64,000 nucleotides of DNA from Symsagittifera roscoffensis (taxonomy: Eukaryota; Xenacoelomorpha; Acoela; Convolutidae): NCBI RefSeq assembly GCF_963678635.1, contig NC_087062.1:86082890-86146889 (forward strand), in the 5' to 3' direction. The notes under the pieces were generated by a model that was given only the letters and a program-made list of their open reading frames with translations, had not been told where the DNA came from and did no database searches. The position numbers and the translations under genes were made by a program. Within the stretch, counting starts at the first letter, position 1, and each line of letters opens with the position of its first letter. Positions 25,596 to 36,050 of this stretch are shown piece after piece.

Positions 25596-26325
25596 CCGCA
25601 AAGGTGGCGGCAGACGCCCTGTGCAAAATCATCGAGGGTAAGGGCAAGCCCCTGGATAGTGAGAGGTGTTTGTCAGCTCAACCAACAAAGGATGTGAAGC
25701 CCCCAATGCTGATGGTGCAATATAGAGGTAACCAAAGCCAATATTTTGCTAACAGGTTACGAAAATCATCTAACTTTTAAGTGGTTTTGACCACAAGAAA
25801 ACTAAAATCAGGTTTACCATCACTGAAGTCAGCATTTTCTAATGACCTCAAGTCAAGAGTGGTTTATATGTCATGTAGTGGATGCACTTCCACCTATGTC
25901 GGGAAAACTGTTCGACATTTGACCACTAGAATTGAGGAACACAAGAAAGCAGACTCACCGGTAGGCCTCCACCTTCAGCAATGCCAACTTGAGGGAAATA
26001 GCGCAGATCTTAGTTGGGAAATTATAAATAGGTCAAACCACCAAACAAAATTGTTAACACTAGAGGCAATACATATCAGGAAAGAGAAACCGGGCTTGAA
26101 AACGCGCGATGAGTTTAGGAGCAGGGAGTTAACACTGAAAATTTAGTCCCACAAAAATTTTGGTTTTTTATTTAAAACGTACATGTCTAAACCAAAATTA
26201 TGACTCAGAAACTTCCAGACAAATTAATTTAAAACTGTTTAATTAATTTTAGAGGTCAAAAAATATTTTCATCTTAATCGTAATTTAGAGGTCAATTGTG
26301 ATTGGCTATTTTCTTAACATGATGG
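25593..26325 (+). repeat. Left direct repeat (pseudo-LTR) of PLE
   Basis: Nearly identical to 27831-28562 at a constant offset of 2238 bases, from GGTCCGCAAAGGTGG to ACATGATGG. It carries the first copy of the GIY-YIG coding region. Confidence 0.85.
25781..26146 (+). CDS. GIY-YIG endonuclease domain of PLE, left copy, partial
   Basis: 122-codon open stretch ending in TAG, without an ATG start, so it is a fragment. It has the PLE endonuclease pattern: V-V-Y-M-S-C-x2-C, then Y-V-G-K-T-V-R, then R-I-E-E-H and a conserved Glu in LEAIHIRKEKPGL. In the active element this domain nicks target DNA for target-primed reverse transcription. An upstream TAA separates it from the rest of the frame. Confidence 0.8.
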   Translation: MVLTTRKLKSGLPSLKSAFSNDLKSRVVYMSCSGCTSTYVGKTVRHLTTRIEEHKKADSPVGLHLQQCQLEGNSADLSWEIINRSNHQTKLLTLEAIHIRKEKPGLKTRDEFRSRELTLKI

Positions 26326-26410
26326 ACAATTTTAACGAAACGCACATTTTGGCTGATATCGTCATTTTCATCTCACAATTGAAAAATCAAAAAACATCTG
26401 GTGAAACTTG

Positions 26411-27880
26411 ATGTAAAAAAGAAGCCGCGGCAAAGGCATATGCAAAAAACGTAAGGCAAACACTAAAAAACAAAGCCGTTGAAAAAACGAGGAAATATCT
26501 CAAAGATAATGGGTTCCTGGCTGCTCCTTTTGATAAGGTGGTTGGTTTTTGCATAATGAGGAAACAAACGTATCATTCAAAGCCGAAATCCTTGTTGCAG
26601 TCTGCTCAGTTTTTGAAAAAAGATGCAACGACTGATGAGGTTATACTGAAAATTGGGAAGGAACTTAACAAAGAAACACTAGCCATGAACAAGAGACGAT
26701 ATAAGCGATCAGTTAAATTCTAAGATGAGGTCAACAGGGGGGGGGGGCAACCCGCCCGTTTGTACGGTTTAGCTAAGGTACACAAGGCTGAGAAACCCGT
26801 ACGACCAGTACTATCACTTCGAGGCAGCTCTTAGAATCTTAACAAAATTCCTGCAAAGTTTGTTGACATCGATGGAGCCAATATAGAAACCAATACTAAA
26901 GATGCCAGAGAAACAATTGAAAACATTGCTCTAGATCCGGATAAAACCATAATATCTCTTGATGTGAAAAGTTTGTACACCAACGTTCCCCTGAAGGAGG
27001 CAATTGAAGTTGCTTTTCAAAGCTGTACAGCCAGGAGTCTCCTGAAATTCCAAGAACAACCATGAAAAGGCTTTTGAATATGGCGGTCAGCAAAGTATAT
27101 TTCAAGTGTAATGATTCATGGTATGTGGAAGTTGATGGTTTAGCGCAAGGGGCGCGTCCCTCGCTGTAATTACGACAAACTTATGGCTGAAAGAGTACGA
27201 GTTTAGTCTAAGACAAGAAATACCGGTGGAAACGGAGATACAGCAATTAATGACAAAAACGGTTTGTGCCCATGTTGCAGCAGGAAAGTCATATATAGAT
27301 AAAAGGGGGTTGAATGCGAGAGTTGCCGAAACTGGTATCATCTAAAATGCGGAAAAATACCAGATGACTTATACGCATCAAAAAACGAGATAGTCTGGTA
27401 CTGTGAAAGCTGCTGCCGCGCTAAGAAGAAGGAGAAGGATACTCCCCAGGTGAAATTGTTCCTCAGGTATGTGGATGACATTGTTAGAACAGTCGGAGGG
27501 GAGCCGAGTTGCCTTCTCGATGCCGCCAATTCTCTTCATCCAAATCTGCAGTTCACTCGAGGAAAATAATTCGGAGAGGAATTTGTCATTCCTCGATTTG
27601 AGCATAAATGTATCGCAGGGTAGGGGTGTAACTTGCAGTTGGTATCAAAAAGCAACAGATATTGGTACTATACTATACTATAGAAGTGGCGCCCCAACTC
27701 AGTATAAGCGTAGTGTTATCCAAGGCACTGTACACAGGGTTTTTAGGAATACATCTAGCTGGGAGCAATTTGATGAGGCTATGGAAACTAATAGGGCGCA
27801 ATGGCTGACAAATCAGTACCCTCCAAAATTGGTCCGCAAAGGTGGCGGCAGACGCCCTGTGCAAAATCATCGAGGGTAAG
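26411..27880 (+). pseudogene. PLE reverse transcriptase, broken, with PHD-like insertion
   Basis: Readable blocks in order: N-terminal region (about 26411-26720), a frame break at a G9 run (26740-26748), RLYGLAKVHK with a following RPVLSL, then LDVKSLYTNVP (motif A), a GLAQGA-like motif B near 27135 with a frameshift, YVDD (27468-27479), FLDLSINV, and a C-terminal YQ(K)AT...QGTVHRVF region running to the GIY-YIG part. Several stops and shifts make it inactive. A C4HC3 zinc-finger signature sits between motif B and YVDD (27267-27416). Confidence 0.8.
27267..27416 (+). other. PHD-finger-like segment inside the PLE reverse transcriptase
   Basis: In the YVDD frame: CPCC, then CESC, then WYHLKC, then WYCESC. 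This gives C4HC3 spacing with the PHD-typical aromatic residue before the final Cys pair. One in-frame TAA lies between the first two pairs. PHD fingers bind histone H3 tails. Confidence 0.6.
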
Positions 27881-28562
27881 GGCAAGCCCCTGGATAGTGA
27901 GAGGTGTTTGTCAGCTCAACCAACAAGGATGTGAAGCCCCCAATGCTGATGGTGCAATCTAGAGGTAACCAAAGCCAATATTTTGCTAACAGGTTAAGAA
28001 AATCATCTAACTTTTTAGTGGTTTTGACCACAAGAAAACTAAAATCAGGTTTACCATCACTGAAGTCAGCATTTTCTAATGACCTCAAGTCAAGAGTGGT
28101 TTATATGTCATGTAGTGGATGCACTTCCACCTATGTCGGACAAACTGTTCGACATTTGACCACTAGAATTGAGGAACATAAGAAAGCAGACTCACCGGTA
28201 GGCCTCCACCTTCAGCAATGCCAACTTGAGGGAAATAGCGCAGATCTTAGTTGGGAAATTATAAATAGGTCAAACAACCAAACAAAATTGTTAACACTAG
28301 AGGCAATACATATCAGGAAAGAGAAACCGGGCTTGAAAACGCGCGATGAGTTTAGGAGTAGGGAGTTAACACTGAAAATTTAGTCCCACAAAAATTTTGG
28401 TTTTTTATTTAAAACGTATATGTCTAAACCAAAATTATGACTCAGAAACTTCCAGACAAATTAATTTAAAACTGTTTAATTAATTTTAGAGGTCAAAAAA
28501 TATTTTCATCTTAATCGTAATTTAGAGGTCAATTGTGATTGGCTATTTTCTTAACATGATGG
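27831..28562 (+). repeat. Right direct repeat (pseudo-LTR) of PLE
   Basis: Partner of 25593-26325. It differs by scattered substitutions only, such as AAACTG versus CAAACTG near 28140. Confidence 0.85.
27904..28383 (+). CDS. GIY-YIG endonuclease domain of PLE, right copy
   Basis: 160-codon open stretch continuing the PLE C-terminus, ending TAG. Same motifs as the left copy: C-x2-C after V-V-Y, Y-V-G-Q-T-V-R, R-I-E-E-H. The left copy has a TAA where this copy reads through, so this is the less damaged one. A GGTAAGGGCAAG stretch just upstream breaks continuity with the RT part. Confidence 0.8.
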   Translation: MFVSSTNKDVKPPMLMVQSRGNQSQYFANRLRKSSNFLVVLTTRKLKSGLPSLKSAFSNDLKSRVVYMSCSGCTSTYVGQTVRHLTTRIEEHKKADSPVGLHLQQCQLEGNSADLSWEIINRSNNQTKLLTLEAIHIRKEKPGLKTRDEFRSRELTLKI

Positions 28563-28650
28563 TTTAGAACCAAAATGTACGTGAATTTTTAAAAGTAACA
28601 TTTGTAAATTGATGTATTATCGTCATTTAGATTAGTTTATTGTGAAAATC

Positions 28651-28680
28651 CTGACGATGCACGTAGTTGCAAGAACGTTT
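28651..28680 (+). ncRNA. Hammerhead-ribozyme-like motif, right end of PLE
   Basis: CTGACGA, then TGCA-loop-TGCA as a possible stem II, then AGAACG. It is the opposite-strand partner of 25402-25430. Related copies lie at 55272-55300 and 56434-56462 after other PLE ends. The GAAA core is altered, so this copy may be inactive. Confidence 0.35.
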
Positions 28681-28712
28681 GAAATTTATTTTAGCAAAAA
28701 TTTCTTCAAGAA

Positions 28713-29170
28713 TTGCTAATATACTTTTCACTCAAGCCTCTGTAAATCAAAAGTATAGACAATAATATCTAAAGACACTAACTAAAATTACAATTCAAAT
28801 TTATAAATGCAACAATTTCTTAAACTCAAAATCAACTGAAAATTTTGCTTTCAATCAGTTTCAATTGCAAGCTTAGTTGCTTGGTTTCTCATTTGAGTTT
28901 TTCTCGCACAAAAACAATTATTTTTTTAACCCCTCCTTAGTTACTTCTTCGTTCATTTCCTTCTTTTGGTTTTCATCGTTTAGAAGTTCTAAAACTTCTA
29001 AATTCTTATCTTTCTCCTTTTTGCATCTTGTTTTTCGTCTTTTTCTCCTTGCTCCAACTCCTCCTCCTCTGACATTGACTCCGCACTCTCAGTTTCAGTG
29101 TTTTGCAACACGTCGGTGGCCATTCTAAGGCAGTCCTCCAACACCTCTGCTCAAGGTAGAGGGTCTACGC
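28713..29170 (-). repeat. Repeat R, inverted copy, left part
   Basis: Reverse complement of about 1-430. On the minus strand it again shows the acidic ETESAES patch and a Lys-rich stretch. It completes the R copy interrupted by the PLE. 29171-29344 shows nothing recognisable. Confidence 0.6.
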
Positions 29171-29344
29171 TAGTTTCCCTATTCCTGCAGAAGCTGTTGT
29201 GGAGGCACAACGTCACATTTCTCTGAAGGTCTTCCTTCAACATTTCTGTTCTTTCTCTCCAGTCACAACCATTCGTTCTCAACGTTCTCTTTACTGCGGT
29301 TGTACCTGCATTCCGGTGCGTTAAAAAAGCTCGTTCTAATGCTC

Positions 29345-30165
29345 CCTATCCCACGTCCATCTGTTATGTTGCAGACAAATGTTACTGGCACATCTGGAAC
29401 GACGGGAAAGCTGATCATGATGTTAAAAGAATAACACCCAGGAGCGCCAAAAACATATATCTAACATTCGCGCGGAAGTACATTCCGAAGGAAAAAAAAT
29501 TTACGTTCTAAAACGAATGGCTAGCGTCTAAACACAGCTTCACATGCTTTTAAACTTCTCTTCCTAAGCCAGTTGTATATGTGGTTCCTTAACATCGGGT
29601 CGACACAGTCGTTACTATTTTGGGCTATCGGTCAGACCGAGTAAATTAACTTAGTTACATGCAAAAATAGTGAGCTCATGGTTGGGTCTCAATATCCCCA
29701 GACCACAAGGTCACTCTTAGAAACAGGGCTACTACTTATTATCATATTACTACTGTTTTTGTTCAGTAGATAAAAATCGCCATATCCATCGGAGATGGAT
29801 CAACCATTTCCCTCAACTCCTAGCTTCTCATTATCTGAAGATGAAACATAATGTTATTTGATTCAGTTCAGGACATATCCAGAAGCTAAAAGTTGTTAAA
29901 AATACAGTTTCATTTTCTTTCCGAGACCCCTGCGGATTCTCGAATCCGGACAAAGAGCGGTCTTGTCATCCTTCTGGATGGGTAGTAAACTCCTCGCGTT
30001 ACCCCTCCGAATTCTCAGATATTGCTCGGTAACGATTATACAGTTACAATCGTTCCAATTTGGAATGTTCTTCCTTAAGTGTCGTCAACTATAATTCTGT
30101 CGTTCGCTATAATTTCCCGATCGTCTTGCTTGTCATAGTGAAAATCGTTGTTCTGATTTTCGCGG
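29345..30165 (-). mobile_element. Inverted LTR/leader fragment of the sister family
   Basis: Same family and orientation as 2190-2999 over the full length. It keeps the CACATCTGGAACGACGGGAA word, the GTGAGCTCATGG-type block, and the Thr/Ser-rich ends. No protein frame. Confidence 0.55.
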
Positions 30166-30346
30166 TTTTCAGTGTTCGCGAAAATTAAAATTGTTACGTG
30201 TCATGCACGCCCAAATCATAATTTAAAAATTGTTTTGTCACTTCAAATTGACCTCTCACAATTCGTTAATTTGATCGATTAACAACGTTAACTCGTCACA
30301 ACTGCCAGTTTTCCCACTCGGCTGATATCAATAAAATTTCGATGTC

Positions 30347-30832
30347 ATGCATTTTGATCGCCATTCTGAACGAATGTCACAAGAACACCACCCAAAGACC
30401 CTCGGCCTGAGGTACGACACCATGGTTTCGTTCGGTGGGCATGTCAATGAGGTACAGAAGAAACTGAGTAAAAGGAAAAACGCCCTCCGCGGGCTCTCCG
30501 GCACAGACTGGGGACAGGGCAAGGAAACGCTTCTTCTCACGTATCGGGCAGTAGGCCGGTCCTGCATGGATTATGCGGCCACAGCATGGAGCTCACTGGT
30601 CAAACCAACTAATCGGAAGAAGCTACAGGTAGTTCAGAACACTGCTCTTAGCATAGCTACAGGCTCCCTGTGTCTTTCCAGTGTCGAATATCTGCACAAC
30701 GAATGCAAGCTCCTCACAACCAACAACCACCATCATTTGCTAAACAGTCGGTACTGTGTATATAACATTCGCGCGGAAATACATACCGAAGGAAAACAAA
30801 GCTACGTTCTGAAACGAATGGCTAGCGTCTAA
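30347..30832 (+). pseudogene. LINE reverse transcriptase C-terminal region, 5'-truncated
   Basis: 161-codon frame typical of the part after the YADD motif of jockey-like non-LTR polymerases: KTLGLRYDTMVSF, LSGTDWGQGKETLL, then VQNTALSIATG and EYLHNECKLL. No catalytic motifs remain. The last 25 codons (from about 30760) run into a scrap of the sister-family leader, so the C-terminus is chimeric. A (CAA)n tract follows at 30847-30870. Confidence 0.75.
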
Positions 30833-30846
30833 ACACAGCATCTAAA

Positions 30847-30870
30847 TACAAGAACAACAACAACAACAAC
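30847..30870 (+). repeat. (CAA)n tract
   Basis: Seven CAA/ACA-type units after the LINE fragment. It could be the 3' tail of a non-LTR element. Confidence 0.7.
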
Positions 30871-31369
30871 AGCTGCATCCGTCGACGAGATGAATGTGGC
30901 AAGATTTGCTAATACAAGATGAGCATAGAATGCATCGAGAGAAGGAACCAGAGAACATGTATGGATATGAGTCTTGCAACAGATTGTTCGAAGAAAACAG
31001 TGCCCTTGCGGATCGTGAAAAAAATGAAAGAAAGATCAAAGAACGACAAAGATTTGCAAAGTTTTGATTGTCAGATTTGAGGGAGGAATATTAGGAAAAC
31101 GAACCTTACGAGACACCAAAAGGGGAGAGCATATGAGCCTCACCAAGTCGTGTAAATCTGAAACGACAACAATTGGCATGTATGCCTCACCTCCGAGAGC
31201 CCGTTGGGGCGCAATCGGAAGAAGAAAGGGACGAGCTCGACAGCGTCTTGAAGAAGCTCAAAAACGGTGCCCAAGAAAAAGATAGGGTTCCTCCTTTCGC
31301 CCGAAGTCCCTTCCTTTCGCGGCACGCCACCGTCTGCCTTACAACATAAACCGCAGCTGGACTGGGAGC

Positions 31370-31895
31370 AGTGATCATACTCATTCTCAAGAAGAACAAA
31401 CCCGAGTACAAGATAAAAGGCTATCGGCTCATTCCCAAGAAGAAAAAAAGCTATCTCCCTTCTCACGGCCATCGCGAAGTTTTTCGGTACAATGCAGAAC
31501 CGCAGACTCAAGACATAGACCAACCTTATTGCGATCATCCCCGAGAAGCAATCAGGGTTTCAACCCAAACGCAACACTCTAGATGACATTACACGTCACT
31601 TTTGTTGCAGAAAGGTCGTTTGACGCGCTGCAGAGGCGCAACCGGATCGCGATTGTCGGGATAGAATTCACCGCAGCCTTTGGCAAGAAGTGGAGAGGAG
31701 GCCTGCTTCTCGAACATGCACGTTATGGCACCCCGAACAAGCTTCTCTGCCGGATCAGAGCTTCGCTTGCTGACAAGAAAGCCTTGAACCTCTTGAAAAA
31801 CTCCTTTAGCAGCTTCCGCTCTATTCAGTCAGCGCAGTGCAGGGAATTTATGCAAGGCAGCCCGCTTTCCATAATTCTGTTCGTTCAAGTGTAAT
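31370..31895 (+). pseudogene. LINE reverse transcriptase fragment
   Basis: Blocks of a non-LTR RT in two or three phases: an IILI-KK-P stretch, a GYRLI region, then in one 103-codon frame EFTAAFGKKWRGGLL (motif A, where the usual catalytic Asp after AAF is Gly), RYGTPNKLL, and QGSPLSIILF (motif B). The Asp loss and frameshifts show it is dead. It ends at a sister-family leader fragment. Confidence 0.7.
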
Positions 31896-32600
31896 ATTCG
31901 CCCAAATACAACACAGCGACGGAGCGTAGAAAAAGTACCTATTAACGACTGGCAGGCATCAGTTACCTTAATTCTACTCGTTTTTCACCGTCTCAACCTT
32001 GCCAGTTGATTTTCTGGTCTGTTTAGGGCTAAGTAAAAAGTTACTATTTTTAGGCCATCAGTCAAACGACTTTGATCAGCTTTCGTTTACATGCGAACAC
32101 AACCACATAGCTGGGTCTCGGATCCTCAGACTACGTGATTGCTAGTAAAAACACGGCTCGAATACCCTATTTTAATATGTTTTTGGTGACAGTTCTATAT
32201 TAAATCCATTGGAGATGGATTGACCCTTTCCTCTTCCTAGCTACTCATATTCTGAAAATTCAAATAATACCGGTGTTAATTCAAAGTTCTAAGGCATCAG
32301 AGTAGCTAAAAAATTAGTTTACTATAGTCTTTCACCATATATCAGTCTCTGGGGGACCCAGCCTCCGCTTCCGTGATTTCCTCGAGATAACGTCGTTATC
32401 ACTCCCAATTCGTGGCACGGGAGGGTACTGCTCAATATTCCTTCCCCACTGAAGCCTCCTTTCGCACTATCTCCTTCTGCTAAGGGTCTTATCGTGCGTG
32501 ATCGTCACGATAAGAGGCTTCGTTTTTTCTGTGTTAACGTGCGACTGTTTTCTATTATATTTGCTGTTGTTCTGACTTTTTCACCTTTTTCAGTCTAAAT
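31896..32600 (-). mobile_element. Inverted, diverged sister-family leader fragment
   Basis: More diverged copy of the 2190-2999 and 29345-30165 family. It keeps the GCTGGGTCTC block and a TTGG/ATGGATT hairpin variant near 32210. A short near-palindrome GATCGTCACGATAAG lies near 32500. No coding sequence. Confidence 0.45.
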
Positions 32601-32739
32601 GGCCGGTTTTTGTTTTTCTGAGAAATATCCGCTTGACAATCGAAATTTCGAAAATTGAAACTTCTTGAATTTTTCTACCCTCCTTCGCAGCACTTTTTCG
32701 TCATTAAGGTCTTTAATCGTTTTTTCGTGTTTCGCCGGA

Positions 32740-33170
32740 AGGTTGCGCTGTGCCAGTCTGGCAGAATGGCTCAAAGCCACAGCCTCTCTCTTCGCTTACA
32801 TCAAGACCATGAAGCAGAACATCCTCGTGTACGTCTTCGTCCATGTTTTGACAATCCTCTCCCAAGCCGCGATCTTCATTTCGAAGCAGCCGCCATTGTG
32901 CAGCCAGTTCTTGACGCCATTACATGAAGATCAACATGGACGCTGGCTAAACCGAGGCCATGGTTTTCTCCCTGGATCCCAGAGAAACTGTTGGCAACGC
33001 CAGGCCTCCCCTGCACATCGACGGTTTCCCGGTCCGCTAAACAAAGCATTCGGTCACCCTGGGGATTTTCTTGGACCCCACAGTCACCTTCTCTGAGCAC
33101 GCCCATCTGGTGAAAAAGCGCAAGACCACCCACTGCGGAAGCAATTTAGATTCCGCATAAAACGCTCGTG
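32740..33170 (+). pseudogene. LINE fragment downstream of the RT catalytic motif
   Basis: Pieces of the region after YADD in a jockey/R1-like polymerase: an AEAMVFSLDPRE-like stretch near 32955, then PPLHIDGFPVR and TLGIFLDPTVTFSEHAHLVKK. Stops and shifts are present. A different LINE family from 30347-30832. 33171-33359 shows nothing recognisable. Confidence 0.65.
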
Positions 33171-33359
33171 TATTATTCAACTTATTCATTATTATATAAA
33201 AAAAACTAAATTACAAAGGGGGCCTTGTCATTTAGTTACAGTAAGTGCACAAGCTGAATAGGGCCATACCAGCGATATAAAGATGCATATATATCAGCAA
33301 TGAAGTCATAAATCAGCCTTGAATGCATCGTCGTAATGTTAATTTATCTTAGCCTTCCG

Positions 33360-33835
33360 TCCTCTTCAATAGCGCTTATGGAGTTGTCGAAAAAATTCAT
33401 TATTTAGATACTGTTTATGAGAATTTAGAAGAAGGCAGACATATTGAAATAGTTTACATCGACTTCGAAAAAGCTTTTGACAGAGTAGATCATAGTATAG
33501 TTATACAAACGCTTTTTACAACAGGTGTACATGGGAAACTTTTGAATCTAATAGTTTCGTATCTCTCTTTTGAAATGCAGGTTATGAAAATTCGAAACTC
33601 TTAATCGCGTAAAATAACCATTACCAGTGGAGTTCCACAGGGCTGAATTTTTGCTCCTCTTCTCTTTCGCGTCTTCATTTACGGAATGCCCAGTGTTTGT
33701 AAAGTCTCCACTCCTTTACTAGCTGCGGATGATGCTAAATTTATCTGCATTCCAAATGACCGAATTGGTGATCTACAACCCAATTTGAATGCTATCTACC
33801 AATGGTCAGTCTCTAATACAATGCTCTGATACAAT
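33360..33835 (+). pseudogene. Non-LTR reverse transcriptase core fragment
   Basis: Reads VYIDFEKAFDRVDHSIV (motif A), SGVPQG (motif B, followed by a stop), and AADDAKF (motif C, first residue changed from Tyr). At least two stops. Typical of CR1/jockey/RTE-type LINEs. It ends about 30 bases before the second giant-family LTR. Confidence 0.75.
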
Positions 33836-33867
33836 ATCAGAGAAGAATTATCATTTTATTTTAATGG

Positions 33868-34163
33868 TGTGCCACTCGGTGACATTTGGGAGTTTGACCT
33901 TGATTTTGGGGAGAAAAACAATTTTTGAAAAATTCGAATCGACCATGTCAGGTTGTGACAACTGAAAATCAGAAGTAAATTTTATCAAAATACTTGAATG
34001 AGAACTGCGCAGAGTCAATAAAATTGTGCTAGAGTGCAATTGCTGTTCACAGTTTTACTGAAAATATCAATTCGAGTAGAGCTGTCTTGTTCCTGACAGA
34101 GAGCATCGCGAATTCCTACGAGAGTGCCATCGCTGCGCAAAAGTAGACGAGTCAAGCTGCCCA
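33868..34163 (+). repeat. LTR of the second giant-family element
   Basis: Starts TGTGCCACTCGGTGACATTT, homologous to 3001. It ends CCCA one base before TGGTTCAGAAAAC. Shorter (296 bases) than the giant element's LTR (368) because of internal deletions. No 3' partner in the window. Confidence 0.55.
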
Positions 34164-36050
34164 GTGGTTCAGAAAACAAAACTACTTGGTTAAAACGAAT
34201 TACTTAAACTTTCTAGAGTTATCTCAATTATTTTTTTTTCTTGGGTCGAGAGTCTTGTCAATATGTCACTATTGGATTCAAATTCTTGAGTGCATTTTAC
34301 ACTATTATGATGATATAAGGCGGGCTTTAGGTTGATCCATCTGGAATGGATCAAAGGTCCACTGTCAAGAAAAATTAATGGCATACTTAAGCTTCCAGCC
34401 CTGTTTTTAACCGAGTTCTTGTGTTTTAGGTATTTAGATACCTAGCCATGGGGACGCTCTTGTTTCTAGAGTGGAAGGGGGGTAATTTGGTTGAGGCCTT
34501 TAAGCTATAACACGATTTTGTAGTGTCATGTCTTAAGCGAACCGAAATGGCTCCGACTGAATGAGGTAAAAAATACAAGAGATAGTGTCCCTGACCCTTG
34601 AGCCAATGGTTATAAGGCCTATTTTTCTTAACCTCAAATGCGACATAAGTGGACAACTGTTACATTGTTATGGCGCTCGTGGGTGTTTTACGACATCAAG
34701 ACTGCTGGATAGAACCCACTTGACGCAGCTTTGGGCTACATACCCATTCTAGAGTACCAGTGGTAGGGTTCAACTGGAACGTGTCCACCTTCTGTTCGTA
34801 CCGGGATAGCTTGTTAGGCAAATTTGTAAAAATTTCTCGGTGCGCTTTTTGATACGAGGTCTAACCGACTATGGGGGGCCACTAGGGGAAGAAAAGGTGA
34901 AACAAAAAAAAGGATGAGAATTAGGAAGAAACAACCTTAAAAAACTGAAAATGGACAGTGACTTTGATTTCCAGATTAGGTGAATCAGACCTTTATATTA
35001 ACTGATAGTATAGTTATACTGTTTTATAATAAAACCGATCGTTTCGAACAAAACAGCAAGTATCTAGCAGGTGCACGAATTCAGGGCCTTGAAAGGAATT
35101 TCAGATAGCCTCGGACCCTTGGAGAACCACTAGGAGACGTCACAGGAAGAGGTGACCAGACGGATAGCAAACTGGTTTGGAGGACATAGATCTGGGAATC
35201 AATACAGGTGGCTACTGGGAAGAGACGACCAGAAGTGCGACCAGTGCGAGGTGATAACTAGAGGGGGTCATCGGGGTGTGTTATCTGGTCAAACGGGTAT
35301 CGTTGAAATCCATTTTATACCCGCACCCACAGTTTTGAGGAAACTTCTTTTTTCTTGCGCAGAGCTTGGAAACTGGTTCTACGGAATTTCCGCGGAATGG
35401 TTTAGCGCCCATCGCGCTTAAAGTGTTTTGGGTTTAAGTGGGGGGCTAGAAAGGACGGAGTTAGACAGGGGGTTGGTTAGGATAAAGGGTGGTGGTTGGA
35501 AATTGTAAAAAGGGGTCTTATAACTGTAATCATACAACCGAAATTGCCAACTTGGTTACATCAAATGAACCAGAGTCAGGATAAACCATTAAAAAGACTA
35601 AAAACAAGAGTTGGAACGCAAAGGTACCCCATAGTAAACTCGAGGTAAAGTAGGAGGTCTAGTCTGAACGGGCGGGGGGGGGATCGGAAATAGACATTTT
35701 CATTAGAAGCCTATAAAGTAAATACTCCAGATCAACGATAGTGGGGGGAACAACGTGTGACAACCAGGTACCAGACAATTTTAGAAAGACGGTATTGTCA
35801 AATTTGAATCATAGAACTTATAATTTTTGTAGAAATTTATGCAGGTTTGAGTTTTCACTGGTAGTTTTCAAGAAAAATTGGTACATTTTCGACAAGTCAG
35901 ACGAAATTTTAAACAATTTTCAATCATAGCCGGATTTAGGAAACCCGATCTGATTTTTATAATTAATTGAGGAAATGCAGGACTTTTTAGAGACACTCAG
36001 ATAATTTTTGATAGAAATTTTGGGGGTGGTAGCTTTTTGACAAGTTTGTG
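34164..36050 (+). other. Leader of the second giant-family element
   Basis: About 1.9 kb homologous to 3369-5250, without genes. The donor-like GTAAGG of the first element is GATAAGG-like here. Several G-runs (GGGGGGGG near 35675) are shared in kind. An 89-codon frame at 35152 crosses this region by chance. Confidence 0.65.

Larger units (their letters stand above)
25371..28712 (+). mobile_element. Penelope-like element (PLE), degenerate
   Basis: About 3.3 kb, inserted in repeat R. It has a decayed PLE reverse transcriptase followed by a GIY-YIG endonuclease, the order of canonical Penelope elements. A 733-bp direct repeat (25593-26325 and 27831-28562) holding the GIY-YIG part flanks the RT, as in the pseudo-LTRs of PLEs. 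An additional inverted copy of the end (25371-25595) opposes the right end (28487-28712). Hammerhead-like motifs lie in both ends. Confidence 0.8.

Noticed and set aside
28877-29128. 83-codon plus-strand frame in repeat R (also at 55494 and 56656)
   Set aside because: Phe/Ser-rich reverse of the Lys/Glu-rich minus strand; no domain, and R orientation suggests the minus strand was the coding one, if any.
30755-30832. C-terminal 25 residues of the LINE frame as part of the polymerase
   Set aside because: The underlying DNA belongs to the sister-family leader repeat (also at 29460-29530), so the tail is chimeric.
35152-35421. 89-codon frame in the second leader
   Set aside because: It covers the degenerate equivalent of the 70-bp leader duplication; the homologous region of the giant element has no such frame.
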